Assembly: GCA_014607495.2 (NCBI GenBank)
Contig: CP053156.1
Span: 3,100,001 to 3,164,000 of the forward strand
Source of the DNA: Carposina sasakii
Taxonomy: Eukaryota; Arthropoda; Insecta; Lepidoptera; Carposinidae
DNA: 64,000 bases
Direction: 5' to 3'
Positions 34,969-47,700 of the stretch are shown piece after piece. Under the pieces are notes generated by a model that saw only the letters and a list, made by a program, of their open reading frames with translations, was not told where the DNA came from and did no database searches. The stretch's first letter is position 1. Every line of letters begins with the position of its first letter. Made by a program: the position numbers and the translations under genes.

Positions 34969-35963
34969 GTGTCCAGTGCGGCATTCTGCTCCCAGTTACC
35001 CCTCCCCATTTTCCAATCTGAAATTCATCCCCTTTTTTCCAAAAACTATCATTCCCTTATATTTGAACCTTCCATCTTCCTGAACCTTGGCATTTCAAAA
35101 TTAACTCCAGGCGCAAATGAAATCTTTAATTCGGATATGGCTAACAATTGGCAGGGTTATATACAAATTTTCACTGATGCCTCTAGACCCTCTGACAAGG
35201 GAAATGTTGGTGCTGCCGTCTGGATCCCGCGATACAAAATTGGCCTTACCTTTAAATGCCCCTCCCATTCCTCAGTGTTTATTGGTGAGGCTATTGCTAT
35301 CCTCGAGACCATTAAGTACTCCTTTTCCCACAAATTAAAATCAATAATCCTCACCGATTCCCAGAGCACCCTCCAATCAATCCTCTCCAATCCTTTTAGA
35401 TCCAAGTAAAATTTTCCCATCATTCTTGAGATCAGAGACGCCTTGTACAACTGTCACTTGCAGAATGTTCACGTTGTGCTGGCTTGGATACCTAGCCACA
35501 GGGTATTTCAGGTAATGAAACGGTCGATTCTCTCGCAAGGTCTGCTTCTAGGATGGGTGTACTTGACCATAGTCTTATATTCAGCCACGACCTTATGGAT
35601 TTTTCAAAATATCGACTGTCATCATCTTGGCAGAACCTCTGGAACCATAGCAGACTCCTCAAAGGGAAACATTATGGTGATATCCAGGAACTCATACCTT
35701 GCAAACCATGGTTCTTTAGGTATAAAAAAGCGAGCAAAACAGTTACCTCCACAATTTGTCGTCTACGTTTAGGCCACTCTTGCACACCCGTCCATCTTAA
35801 AAAAATTAAGGTCAGAGATAGCTCATTATGTGAATGTGGTCTTGCAGAGGGCACTGCAGAGCACATTTTCTTAAACTGTCCTAATATATCCCTTTCCCTT
35901 TACCAATTCCTGCCCCCTGTCATTCCCTCCATACTAATTTTAATTATGTGTTATCCTTTGTAA
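34969..35963 (+). pseudogene. LINE ORF2 C-terminal remnant: RNase H domain and CCHC-like tail
   Basis: RNase H signature residues appear in order: FTDAS, GEAIAILE, LTDSQS, then AWIPSH and, after a frame change, GNETVDSLAR. The tail CECGLAEGTAEHIFLNCP is the C-x-C...H...C motif found after RNase H in Jockey/R1/I-type LINEs. It is broken by an in-frame TAA at 35407-35409 and a one-base loss near 35503, and then by the Tigger insertion. The reverse transcriptase and endonuclease are absent. Confidence 0.85.
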
Positions 35964-35966
35964 ATA

Positions 35967-37927
35967 CAGTGTAATCTCACTAATCCGGCACTTCGATACA
36001 TCGGCACGTCCAATAATCCGGCACCCTCCGCCCACGCCGCCTCCCGAGCCCCTCTATACCTGTGCGCTTCGGTCGCTGCGTCGTCGACTAGCAGTCTAAC
36101 CTCAAAACTGTGTTTGTTTTTTTCAAGTGAGAATAGTTTATTTATAGTTAAAAATGTCAAATAAACGCAAACACTAGACACTAGATTTGAATAATAAAAT
36201 GGAGATTTAAAGAAGTTAGATAGTGGAGAAAACATGTGCAAATTGGCAAAAGAATATGGTGTTGGGCGTGCTACTATACACGATCTTAAGAAGAAAAGGC
36301 AAAAGATAGTAGACCACGTCAAGACAATGGAAGCGGGGCCAGGAAAGCGTAAAACACTAAAAGTTGGCGATTGTCCAAAAATGGAAAACGCTCTTTACAC
36401 GTGGTTCCTACAACGGCGTTCTAAGCACACTCCTATATCTGGAGAAATTCTGAAAGCCAAAGCAATCGAATTTTATAAAAAAATTACCCACAAAGATGAT
36501 TTTCGTGCCAGCGATGGATGGCTGGATAAATTTAAAAAGCGATTTGGTATCCGTCTATTAACCATATCGGGTGAGAAACTATCAAGCGACGAATCTGCAG
36601 TACAGCCATTTATCCGGCATTTTAAAAACAAAATAGAAGAACTGGGTCTTCTTCCTGACCAAATCTATAACGCAGACGAGAGTGGTCTGTTCTGGAGACT
36701 GTTGCCCAATAAAACATTCGTATCTTCTCAAGAAGAAAGTGCACCCGGTCGTAAAGTGAGTAAAGATAGAATCACATTCATGCCGTGTTCAAATGCTACT
36801 GGAACGCACAAATTGGATTTATTAGTGATTGGAAAAGCAAAAAATCCCAGAGCATTCAAAAACATTTGTCTGCCAGTCTGTTATAAAAACCAAATTATAA
36901 GATGGGTCACGAGAGAGGTATTTAGCGAATGGTTTCATAAAGACTTTGTCCCAGAAGTCAAGAAGTTTATGAGAAGATCCAATTTGCCCATAAAAGCTTT
37001 ACTCGTACTTGACAATGCTCCAGGCCACCCAAATGCACAGGAACTTAAATCAAGTGATGGGAATATTCAGAGCATCTTTCTACCACCAAACTGCACACCT
37101 TTACTGTAGCCGATGGATCAAAATGTTATCCAAAAAATAAAGTCTTTGTATAAAAATAAATTGCTGATCCACATTATATCTCAGGATGGTGATATAACGC
37201 AGAGCCTTAAAGGATTGAATTTGAAGGATGTTGTATTCTCTCTCGCTCATGCTTGGAAGTCTGTTTCATCTAACTTAATCCAATCTTCATGGAAAAAGTT
37301 ATGGCCTACAATGAATGATGTATCAGAAACAGAGGAAACAGATGAATGGGATCCTGAAGATAATGTGCCTATTGCCGATTGGTTACAAAATCTATCAGAA
37401 AAAGGATTAGAGACAAGTGAAGATAATTTAAATTCTTGGTTTCAAGGAATCGAAGAAACAGAGCAAATTATGACAGATGAAGAAATTGTATGTGAAGCAC
37501 TACAAGAAGAAAACTCTGTAGAAATATTGGAGCCACGAACTAGTACAACTCCTGTAAGAGTTAAACCAGATGATGCATTGATTTGTTTCAATACCTGCAT
37601 AACATGGGCAGAAGAAAACGGCATATCTGCCAAAGATATTATAACTCTTCGCAACATGCGAGAAAAGGTATTTAAGCAAGGACTACAACTTGCACAAAAG
37701 CAGACCTCAATTAAGGATTATTTTAAAACAACTTAATTATATATGTACCGAATAATTTGATACATTATATGTAATAATTTGATACATTATATACATTTAT
37801 TTCCTCTATGAAATGCTTTATTTTATTTATTACCTATGACTTTTTCACTATAATCCAGTAATCCGAACATTCCAATAATCCGGCACCCTCCGGTTTTTAA
37901 TAGTGCCGGATTAGTGAGATTACACTG
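35967..37927 (+). mobile_element. Tigger/pogo DNA transposon, full length, non-functional
   Basis: 1961 bp bounded by perfect 25-bp inverted ends starting CAGTGTAATCTCAC, with TA duplications at 35965-35966 and 37928-37929, the hallmark of the Tc1/mariner-pogo group. A 22-bp subterminal motif beginning TCCAATAATCCGG occurs at 36009-36030 and again, in the same orientation, at 37871-37892. It carries a broken transposase gene (36154-37736). It sits inside a LINE copy. Confidence 0.93.
36154..37736 (+). pseudogene. Tigger/pogo transposase with three disabling lesions
   Basis: The N-terminal part has a CENP-B-type helix-turn-helix (MCKLAKEYGVGRATIHDLKK, from 36234) and a second DNA-binding domain including SDGWLDKFKKRFGIR. 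The catalytic DDE/D domain has its first acid in YNADESG, second in LLVLDNAPGHP and third in PMDQNV. The C-terminus ends QTSIKDYF (37701-37724), a PCNA-binding PIP-box pattern, as known for pogo transposase. Lesions seen: TAG at 36175-36177 (codon 8 from the ATG at 36154), a one-base loss near 36204-36208 that shifts frame, and TAG at 37107-37109 just before the third acidic residue. Otherwise the frame is open from 36234 to 37736, so decay is recent. Confidence 0.9.
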
Positions 37928-38750
37928 TACTCCCTTTATAAAAATTTTGGCCCACTTTATCAAATTTAATAATATCACGTTATAGTATGTAGTGATATTT
38001 TTTTTTTACGTAGATATACCATATTCTCTGTTATTCTAAATTTTTTATATATATTGTACATAAATTATGTAAATAAGTACTCAAGCTATTAGTATGTATG
38101 TCTATCATAAATCTAACAAATTATTCTGTGTGTGTCGAATTATAACAAGTGTGGTGTTTCTCTTTGTTTTAGGTACAGTCCTTAATAAAATTTTTTAAAG
38201 ATTCTCATTTTGACCAATCTCCAACGTGATTTTCCCTCTCTACGTGACATTGGCGGAATTATTGTGCCCGACGCAATAATGGGTGCCATTAATAAAAATT
38301 GAATTGAATTGAACTAGATAAACTAAGTGTATGTACTTTGCATGTAAAAATTGACTTAAGAATAGACACTCGTTCTCTAGCCAGGACTGAATGAATTAGG
38401 GCTGATTGCAAGTGGTTTGCAATCCCTTTTTACACACCAAGTAGAAACACTTGCCTTGTCTAGTTATTACTTAGCTCTGTGGATTTTACGTTTAAAAGTG
38501 AGACATCTCCCTCTCACCAAATTCATCATACCGGTGCAAGAAATGTTTAGCAATATGATTCTTTTTTTCTAAAAACAGCAATGTAACGTGTAATACCTAC
38601 GACGACGTTTGCGGGCATACCTGTACATTGCGTTTCGTGGCGTCATACACTTACATGAATAAAAGAACGTACATTAAAGTTGCATAAATATATTTCAAAT
38701 TACTATTGTGACCTTATAGAACTTTCAACACTAATATTACTGAACACTAC

Positions 38751-38756
38751 TTTATT
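38751..38756 (-). terminator. Poly(A) signal AATAAA overlapping the subunit a stop codon
   Basis: On the minus strand the last codons read GAG GAA TAA A, so AATAAA spans the stop codon. No other AATAAA or ATTAAA was noticed on this strand over the next roughly 450 bases. Use as the actual cleavage signal is inferred and would give an extremely short 3' UTR. Confidence 0.35.
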
Positions 38757-41700
38757 CCTCGTTTTCTTCTTGCTCGAGGATCGTTTTGAAGCAGAACGGC
38801 TGGAAGATATACCCGAGACCGGAGTAGAACTTGCTCATGAATTCGACCCTGCGGAGAAATTATTACTGTTAGACTAGTTTCACAGATTTCTTTGCTTTGA
38901 TTGACGGAAGATGCGTCGAGCGTATCTCCAGGACAGGCAAACGCACTAACGCATCATCAGTTGAGTGTGAAAGGTTGAATGTTTTGTCATATATTTGCAT
39001 GTTCTGACGTTACGCGACCGACAAACACGCGACGGATTTTCCGTCAGATATGAACCGACCCTAACAAATAAATAAATAATAAATGAAAAAATAACGTTGC
39101 CAATAATGTTATTTAAAAGAGAGATGGTAAAATTCGTCATCCGAGTAATTGACCCGGTGGCTCAGTGATAAGAGCGCTGGCACGGAATGCAGAGGTCGTG
39201 GGTTCGATTCTCACTCGGGTGAGGAATTTTTTCAATTTCTTTATTAATCATTTTATAATATATAATATCTTGACTAACATAAAAACACTTCTCCATAATA
39301 TAATCCGTTAGGATATGGTTGATCATTTCATCATTAAAACATTGTGCTGGGGATTCAGCTTTGTTTTCCGAGATTTGGCTTATGTATAGCTATCGGGATG
39401 AAAAAATGACGTAGCCAATAATGTAATTTAAAAGAGAGATGGTAAAATTCGTCATCCGAGTAATTGACCCGGTGGCTCAGTGGTAAGAGCGCTGGCACGG
39501 AATGCAGAGGTCGTGGGTTCGATTCCCACCCGGGTGAGGAATTTTTTCCATTTGTTTATTAATAAATAAATAGTGGCGTATACAACGTAAATGAAACTCG
39601 CGCGCACGCGTCAGTTGTACTGCATACATACATACATACATATAATCACGCCTTTATCCCTTACGGGGTAGGCAGAGCACCAAGGGCCCATAGAACCACA
39701 TGGTGCCACTTTTGACTAATTTTGAGGGTATAGTTGAGATGTACAAGTTCGGTTAGTAGTGACAGGTGGTCAGCCCATCGCCTACAAAACACCAAGACCC
39801 TCCCGTATACGTTTAAAAAGTTGGCATTGGGCAGATGGCCATATCTTTATTGCAAATTTACTTAAAATAATGCATTATATGTATTATGCCACTATAACAA
39901 TTAGTGCTATGCGCCTTCTATAGGTCATGTGCTATTATTATTTTATGATATTATTTATCATTTCGTACAAATTGTAAGAATAGATGTATGTTAATCGGCT
40001 TATTTCCACTAGACGACACGACCAGGACAAAGACACGCCCACGGTTTTTTTGGAAGCAAAAATGTATTAAAAGTATGACTCTTTTTTCCATTAGACGACA
40101 CGACTACGACACGTAGTGGAACAACGCCCAATCTTAAAGCAACAATTACTAGATGGATTTTTATAATTGAAACTTGGTATTAATGTTTTTTTTTTCTCCA
40201 CATACTTCACAACACATTAACCTAGTCTCACACTAAGATCCCTAAGGTCTTGTGTCGTGGGTACTAAGCAACGGTATATAAATACATAGATAAGTATATA
40301 AACATCCATGAGTCGGAAACAAACATCGATATTCATCACATCAAGGTTTGCACCTACCGGGATTCGAACCCAGGACCTACGGGGCCGCAGGCAGGGCTAC
40401 TACCAACTACACCACGTTGGCTTCGTTTCGGCCGTCGAAATTTAGAAGTATTTATAAGTATTTAGAACAACACATCAGACGAGCGCGAGCGCAATAGGGG
40501 CACAAATTGACAAAAATATCATACCAATGCAATCGCAGGGTGTGAAGGAAAGCGGAGAGCCCCTCCATCATGACCAGAATGGCCAGAGTGAACAGCGCCC
40601 AGAAACAGAACGCCACGTACAGCTTTATAGCGCCGATGTAGTCGTGGTCCTTCAGACCGAATGTCAGCACCATGCTCCATAGTACTTCGGACAACTCTGG
40701 AAGAAAATGAGCCATTTTTACAATAATGCAGATTGAAGCTATCTGGACTAGCGGGCTAAGATGTCAAATGAAGCGCAAAAGCGCTGCATATTATTTCCCG
40801 AAGATTTGTCAACCACTAAAATGTGGTGGTTAGTTTTACTTCGCAAGGTGCATCCTAAGGTTAAAATTAATACATAGTAACTATAAAACACAGTGGTTTC
40901 CCACTTTATGCCTATGAATGCTCAGATCTTTAAATAGGCAACGGATTTTCATGCGGTTTTTCACATCACAGAGTGATTCAATAGTTTATATGTAACTTCG
41001 CAGGGGTACAACGCTGAACAAAAATCCTAGCGGCTGCTAGAAATAAAGTCTGAAATGAAACAGAAAATCTAACCTGCATGGGCAAGCGACAGCGCCCACA
41101 AACGCAGGTACGAAGCGGTGTGTGAAATAGTACTGAGCACGTATTCAATAGTGTGAATCGCTTGGTGAATCATGATTTCGGAGAACTCTTCCTCCTCGTG
41201 GTGTGTTTCGTGTTTCTTCGGCGCTTCGAGTTTGGGAGCTTCGCTGATGTCGGTCTGCTCCTGCATTTCTATGCCTTGGTTGACACTGCCGTTGGAATGT
41301 TCTGGCTGCAATTTTGTGACAGAATTTAGTATTGTGAGATAAAAAAGATATCATCAGATTAATATTATATAGGCGAAAGTTTGTGAGTGAACTTATAGAT
41401 GCTTCACTATGGGTGCGCCCACCACTAATACAATAATTTCATTCATTCATTTATAGATGCTTATAAATCAATATTAATTTAGCACGGAAACATTTCCTAT
41501 TGGATTCGTGACCGGTCGCTAGATTGTTGTATTTGTGCCCGAAAAGCAGCGGTAGGCTCACCACTTACCACGTGAGACTTAATAGGCTAAGTGGTGAAAA
41601 GTGGGTGTGTAATTTGGACACCTTTGCCCAACCTCCTTGGGTGATAATGGGCATGACCTTTATGTATGTATGTACGTAGTAAGTTTACTTTCGATAGTAA

Positions 41701-44700
41701 ACTCCTAGCCATAAGATTACGAAATAACTTCACCTTGTGTTCCTTCTTTTTCTTGTTAGCAACGAGCAGATACAACGGCTTGCCCAACAACATGACAGGT
41801 ATACAGCAGAGACCGACTAGCACAAAGATCCTCTGTATCTTCCCCTGGCCTTCGAACATGAACTCCTTGCAGCCCTCCTGCGGCTCTTGGCTCGAGAATA
41901 ACATCATGTTGATGAATAGAATTAGGACTGAGGGCGCACAGCCTTGGGTGTAGGCTTCATCTGAAATGTATGATTTAATTTTGAGTGTATTATACTTGTT
42001 GTATCCGGTGATCGGAGAAGAGTCATCATTTCAGACTTTAAGCAGGGCTACATCATTCGCTCAAGGTCGCGAGCTATTAGACTACTGATAACTGGTTCCC
42101 CGGCGAAACGAAATATCGTTGTGTTACCGCTCGGTCTCCCGAATGCACGGACTATAGAGATGTATAGAGTGGCCCTGGGGGCGTGGCCGGTGTAAGTGGA
42201 GTTGGAGCAAAATGGGCAAACTTTGTATACAGTGACACAGAAAATGTGGTCATACACATAGTAACTAGCGCCATCATTCATCGGAACTATTCTTTGAAAC
42301 TGACATTTGATGGCTTAGGGACATCAGGACCATTATCAGGACTCTAACAAATTTCGGGAGCCCATCTCCCGTACGTTTTTGATATCTATGGCACGTATCG
42401 ATAAGAATGAATAAACTTGTTATGACGGTCACTGAGGATATTTCCATAAACGTACCTGTAGCAGTAGTACTGTAAGCGACCCATTTGTAGAACATCATGA
42501 ACACCATGTATAAGAACAGCAGGCAAAGGAATACCACTTGAGGGATGAACTCCAGGAAGATTGAGTAGCGGCGCTTGAAGAAGCTGCAAAATGCGGTGAA
42601 ATGGTAAAAGTTGATATAAATATACAGATATGACCGAGTGTTCCTTTCAGTTCCAGTCAGGTATTCGTGAGTTATCTATGTACTTTAAGTTATTGCCTGA
42701 ACATGCATCTTTCTGATCAAATAAACTACAAGAGGGGAAAGACCTAGAACCGAACATAGAACCTTTTTTTCTCTCTCCTATCAACCGACTTGAAAAAGGA
42801 GCAGGTTCTCACTTTGGACATACTATTTAAAAAATCCTAGGAAAGTAATAACAAAGGAACTCTTACTTGTAGTTGACAACGCTCATGCAGACACCGAAGA
42901 TCATGTGGACTACGCCGAATATGATGGACAGTTTCATTTTGTACGAGTTCAGGAAGATGATCTTATTGTCGGCTGACTATAAAAAAAAATTGGAAAATAA
43001 GTTACATGTTAATTTGACCATAAAATCATAATAAGTAGTTCATATGGCTAAGATAATAATTTCACGAGCGCCCTATTTAAAGGCTTATAGTAGGATATGT
43101 TTTGATAACTTTGCGAACGCGATGTCGGTCGTAAAATTGTGCCATTGTCTAAACCCCAATCAGTCAACAGAACAGAATTAGATCGTCAATGACTTTAACT
43201 GTGCATTTATATCTGCTATTGTATTGCCATAAATCTAAAAATCTTTTATTTATTACGCCATCTAATTTTTTCACTGGCAAAGTTTATATTGAATAAAAAT
43301 TGAGTAGAATCATCATAAAATTTTAGCAAGAGTAAACAGAATCACGGTTAAAAAAATAGTTATCTTCCTTACCTGCCACACAGGATCGATTCCAATAAAG
43401 TACGGTACATCAGCATAAGAGACTTTAGGATCCAAAGTCAAAGCGGCGTTGTTCTCCAATGTCTCATTATCGTATGGCACAGACCATCTCGATCCGAATA
43501 TATTCATAGATTTCGAGAAGATATCGTTATAGACCAATCCAGTGTACATTGAGAAACAGCCCATGAGCAGAATAATGTATCGACCGGCGAAGAAAATGTT
43601 CCAGATTTCGTTGTTTGACTTCTTCGCTGCGAGGGAAACCTCTTTGATGACCATCCAAGCTCCGAACATTGCCATTATCAAGCCGTGCCCCAAATCGCCA
43701 AACATCACGGCAAATAAGAATGGGAAGGTTATGGTTGTGTACAAAGCTGTAAGGGAGAGAGATAAATCATGTAGTTTTTAAGACGCATACTAATAATAAT
43801 CAAAAGGATAAGTTTACGCAAACGATCGAATGTGTATTTAAAAGAGATTCTATCAATTTAATATTTTTCTTTTCGATCAACTTTTTGTTAAAATTTTATG
43901 GTGTAGGTACATTGAAGGATAAGAATAATAAGATTTTTTTTCGCTAATACAGATTTTTTCCCGTTTTGTCACCCTAGAAGGACAAAAATAGTGACGGATT
44001 GGAACATCCTTTTGAATTCCTCTTACATATTTTCCAGCCTTCTAAAAACTTCATATTTTTTAACAACTTTTGGGATACAGTTTAGTTAAGTAATATTCAA
44101 AATTAAGCTAGAAAGAATTCAAATCGGCTTAGTAAGGGGTTGTAAGTAGCAAGTTTGACCGGAAGTTTTACGTACCAGGGTTGCATTCCCTATAAGAAGC
44201 CACTCCATAGGAATCGATGAGGTTTTGGAAGCCACGAGTGAAGCGGTTGGTGCGGTTGAAGGTTGGAGGCTCTTCATCTGTCTCAATGCAGTTCAGGAAC
44301 GATGGGATTGAGCTGCCGCATGCGTTCTGTATGAAACATGATCATAGATTTAATATAAAGACGTGTTATAACATTTGTGCATGGGGAAACAGTTACACTC
44401 CCCTCGCGGTTTAAATAATTCCTGTAAAATAATACACAAGTGGGTGCGTAAACACAGGTTCATTCTTTATTCCTTCACTGTTCAAATGGACGTCTAATTT
44501 CACTACGATATATTTGGTGTGAGCTACATATATAGCTAACTATACAGGAGCGTAACTACAGGGTAACACAACGGCAAAATACCATGAGCTAACAGCCAGA
44601 AAGTACTCTGGTCAAAGGAAAATCCCAACATTATTTATAGGGGCATGCAACGAATTTACCACGGGCCTAGAAAGGCAGATTATAGTTATTAATTTAGTAA

Positions 44701-47700
44701 CAAAGATACATGATAAGATACTCACAGACCCGTCAGCCAAAGCCTTCTGTACATTAGGTAGATCAGCGGTCGGCACCCAGCACTCTCCGATCAAACATTT
44801 CTTGGTGACGTCCATGTTAAAGAGATTTAGCGTGTGGTAAATGGCCTTCATCTTGCGAACCATGATGGACCACGATGGCAGCTCCTTGGCAACGCTGACC
44901 AGCACGCGTTGGCGATGGTCACGGGTTTGGTTTAGGACCTGGAAAGAAACAACTTAATTGATAAGGTTTTAACGGTCCGAACAATATTAGACCTTATCCA
45001 ATTGGCAGGATCCAATAGATTGAATCAGTGAAAACTGACTGTGCCGAATATACTAACCATGTTAAGATCCTCCAGCCTAGTCCTCACTCCCTTCACCATA
45101 TCCTGTCGTTCGGTATTGGAGGGTGGGCACGGATACAGCGACGCATGGAACCCGGTGCAGACCTTCTTGATGCGAGATTTCAACTGCTCGCCTTGGAAGA
45201 ATGCCACGAAAACCGTCTTGTAGATTTCGTTGCCCTGTTGATTAATGGGGTTGCTAGATTATGTGTGTAATATGTTGTAAATATAGGTATAATTTTATCT
45301 TACGCTGTAGTCTTGTTAGGTCATACAAAACTTGATACAGGTGTGCAAGTGTACCCTTGATATCTAGAAATACACCTGTTTTTGTTTTATATAAATTGAG
45401 AAAGTAGTTACGAGCATTTTAGTAAATACACGCGTGACGTCCATAGCACCGTATGCCTCTACATTAGGTACAACACTGCGTCACTCATTCATGCAGACAA
45501 AAGCATGGAGCACACTATGAGCCTGAAGTTCGATGAAGATACAGCCGGGCTCCAAACACACGATTTTAAACTTATAGCTATGTTTCGGAAACTAGGTACT
45601 TTAAGTATTGTTTAGTTTTTGATAGAGCTTTCCTTGGGTTCACTAGAATAGGTACATCATCTTAAGAGTCGTACGGGATTACGTCAGGGATTCAGAGGCG
45701 ATCGCTCAAGTGATGAACTAGCTACTTACCAAGAGCGATAACATCAGACACCGTTATGCTGTAATCCCCTCCGCTATGTCCCTTCGTGATCCTTTTACCT
45801 TTTGAGAATAGGTACAGCTATGTCGGTATTCATCACTCACCGTAGCGGGATCCTCCAGCGGTTTGTCCAGTTCAGCACGTCTCAGGAAGACGTTACCGCG
45901 TGAGATGCGCCACAGCATCCGCTCGAAGGCTGGCACGCGCTCCCGCTGCACCACACCCGCTACGAAGCCGAGGCGGCCGCGAGTCGCCGCTTGCTGGCCC
46001 GTCTCGTCCGAGATCAGCGACCTGGGGTTTTATATGCTTGGTGTCAAGGGGATGTGCTTAGCGAATTGCTAAGACTACAGCCCTTTATATAGGGTACAAG
46101 TGGTATGTTTCGTTAACCTAGCCCTTTGGTTACACCTGTAGCTGCTTAGAGGAAGCTGCGTTGCTCTAAATGTAGCTGTCCACAAAAATTGAGACTTTAA
46201 TTGTGTATAGTTTAGAAAGCTATACAGCATAACAGAAAGGGTATTCTTAGTGACATGTCACGTACCTGCATACAGGGTGTTTTTTTGTTGCCACCCTTTA
46301 CGAAGGGTACGTACTCTGTACATCAATTAAAGTAAATTTTTGCCAAAAAAATTGACGATGAGGAGATTCCGTAGATTCGGGAACGTTGACGACCAAAAAA
46401 CACCTGTATGCACACTATAGAAAAACTAACAAGGTACTGTGTGTCTCTACCTATATTAACAGTAAAGTTTTTAGCGAAAAGCTACGTATACCTAAATACA
46501 GCCAACTGAGGAGAACCTGTGAACCAAATGAAATCTGAATCTGAAACTTCAATGCTATTGTAGTAACACGATAGTCCTTCGAGCCGGACTAGACACTTAC
46601 TTCGTTAAGGAATCCATTCCAATTTCCTCCTGGGCATTGAAGAAGGCTTCAGTCTTCTCCAAAACATGCTTCAGTTCGGTCAACTCCAAGTAATTCTGTT
46701 TCAGGTTCACCGCATTGTGCGACAGCTCGAGGATTTCATTTTCTGTCTTCTCTAAATGTGCCTGGAGACATAAATTGTAGTTTATTGGTACTTGCGCGGC
46801 TAAATATAGAATTGAGAACACAATATGTACAACAATGTAGCTTCTACAGATTTAAAATAAAGGTAAATTCAGATTGGACGCTAGCTACCGGATAACGGAG
46901 TTTAAGGCCTGCCGGGCGCGTTTTGAAACAGCCTAACATCCATAGATATACAGAACTAACATCCAGCGTTAAGCCTGTGTAAAGTTGTAATTTCTTGATG
47001 GATTTCAATGATTCAAATACCTTGTGATATTACGTAGATATTGGTACTGCATACTCAGAAGTCCGAATGATCCTTCGATAAGGTAGATATTATTTAAAAC
47101 ATGACATATAGGTATGTCTCCGCGTTTCGCTAAAATTATTTACTGACTTCACGTAAATGCTGACGTATCGGTACGGGTGCTAATTATTTAGTGCGGAATT
47201 TTAAGTAAGCATGTTCCACTTTATTATTTCCTACAAAATATTTCTGTGTATTTTATAACATCCATTAACATTCCATGAACACTAAAACATTATAGCTCCT
47301 TCGGTTCACTGTATTTACCTCTATAAACTTTTAGCTAGAAGTCAATATTCAGTTTGTACAGCACTAAGTCTCATACATGAAGGTAATAAAAAATACTATA
47401 ATATATTTTTATTACCTCCATGGTCTCATACTTATGGACTCATCAATAGTTACTCTGGATATCTTGCTATTAGTATTAGTAGGAAGTAGGAAACTGGCCT
47501 CTAAATCAATGATCTCCCTAGGTAAGTAAGGTAGGTAAGTTTCATAAGTAAGTAATTATGGTCTCACCAATATAGTAACTCTGGTTCCCATGCTATTGGG
47601 TACTGAAATTCAAACTTTCACATTTATTAGTAGGATACATACCTCCAAATCAATGATCTCCCTAGGGTTGGGAGCCCGTGGCGGCTCCTTCAGGGCGGGT

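Larger units (their letters stand above)
34949..38311 (+). mobile_element. 5'-truncated non-LTR retrotransposon (LINE), split by the Tigger element
   Basis: The copy begins abruptly after AACTAGATAAAC (34937-34948) and ends in an AATTGAATTGAATTG-type tail before the same 12 bases at 38312-38323, so target duplication and tail define both ends. Excluding Tigger it is about 1.4 kb. It holds an RNase H domain and a C-terminal Cys/His segment (see the next entry). Reading across the Tigger insertion restores a continuous open stretch that stops at TAG 37983-37985, which supports the nesting. Confidence 0.85.
34866..38537. mobile_element. MITE (inverted ends CACCGGTATGATGAATTTGG), split by the LINE and Tigger
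   Basis: Left part 34866-34948 and right part 38312-38537 together form a roughly 300-bp element whose ends are inverted repeats of about 60 bp (start ATGATGAATTTGGTGAGAG, end CTCTCACCAAATTCATCAT). An uninterrupted relative lies at 861-1149 and shows the order of the two halves. Confidence 0.85.

Noticed and set aside
38680..38877. Plus-strand 65-codon open frame ending in an acidic, leucine-rich tail
   Set aside because: It is the antisense shadow of the last coding exon of V-ATPase subunit a, which has the right phase, acceptor, homology and stop on the minus strand.
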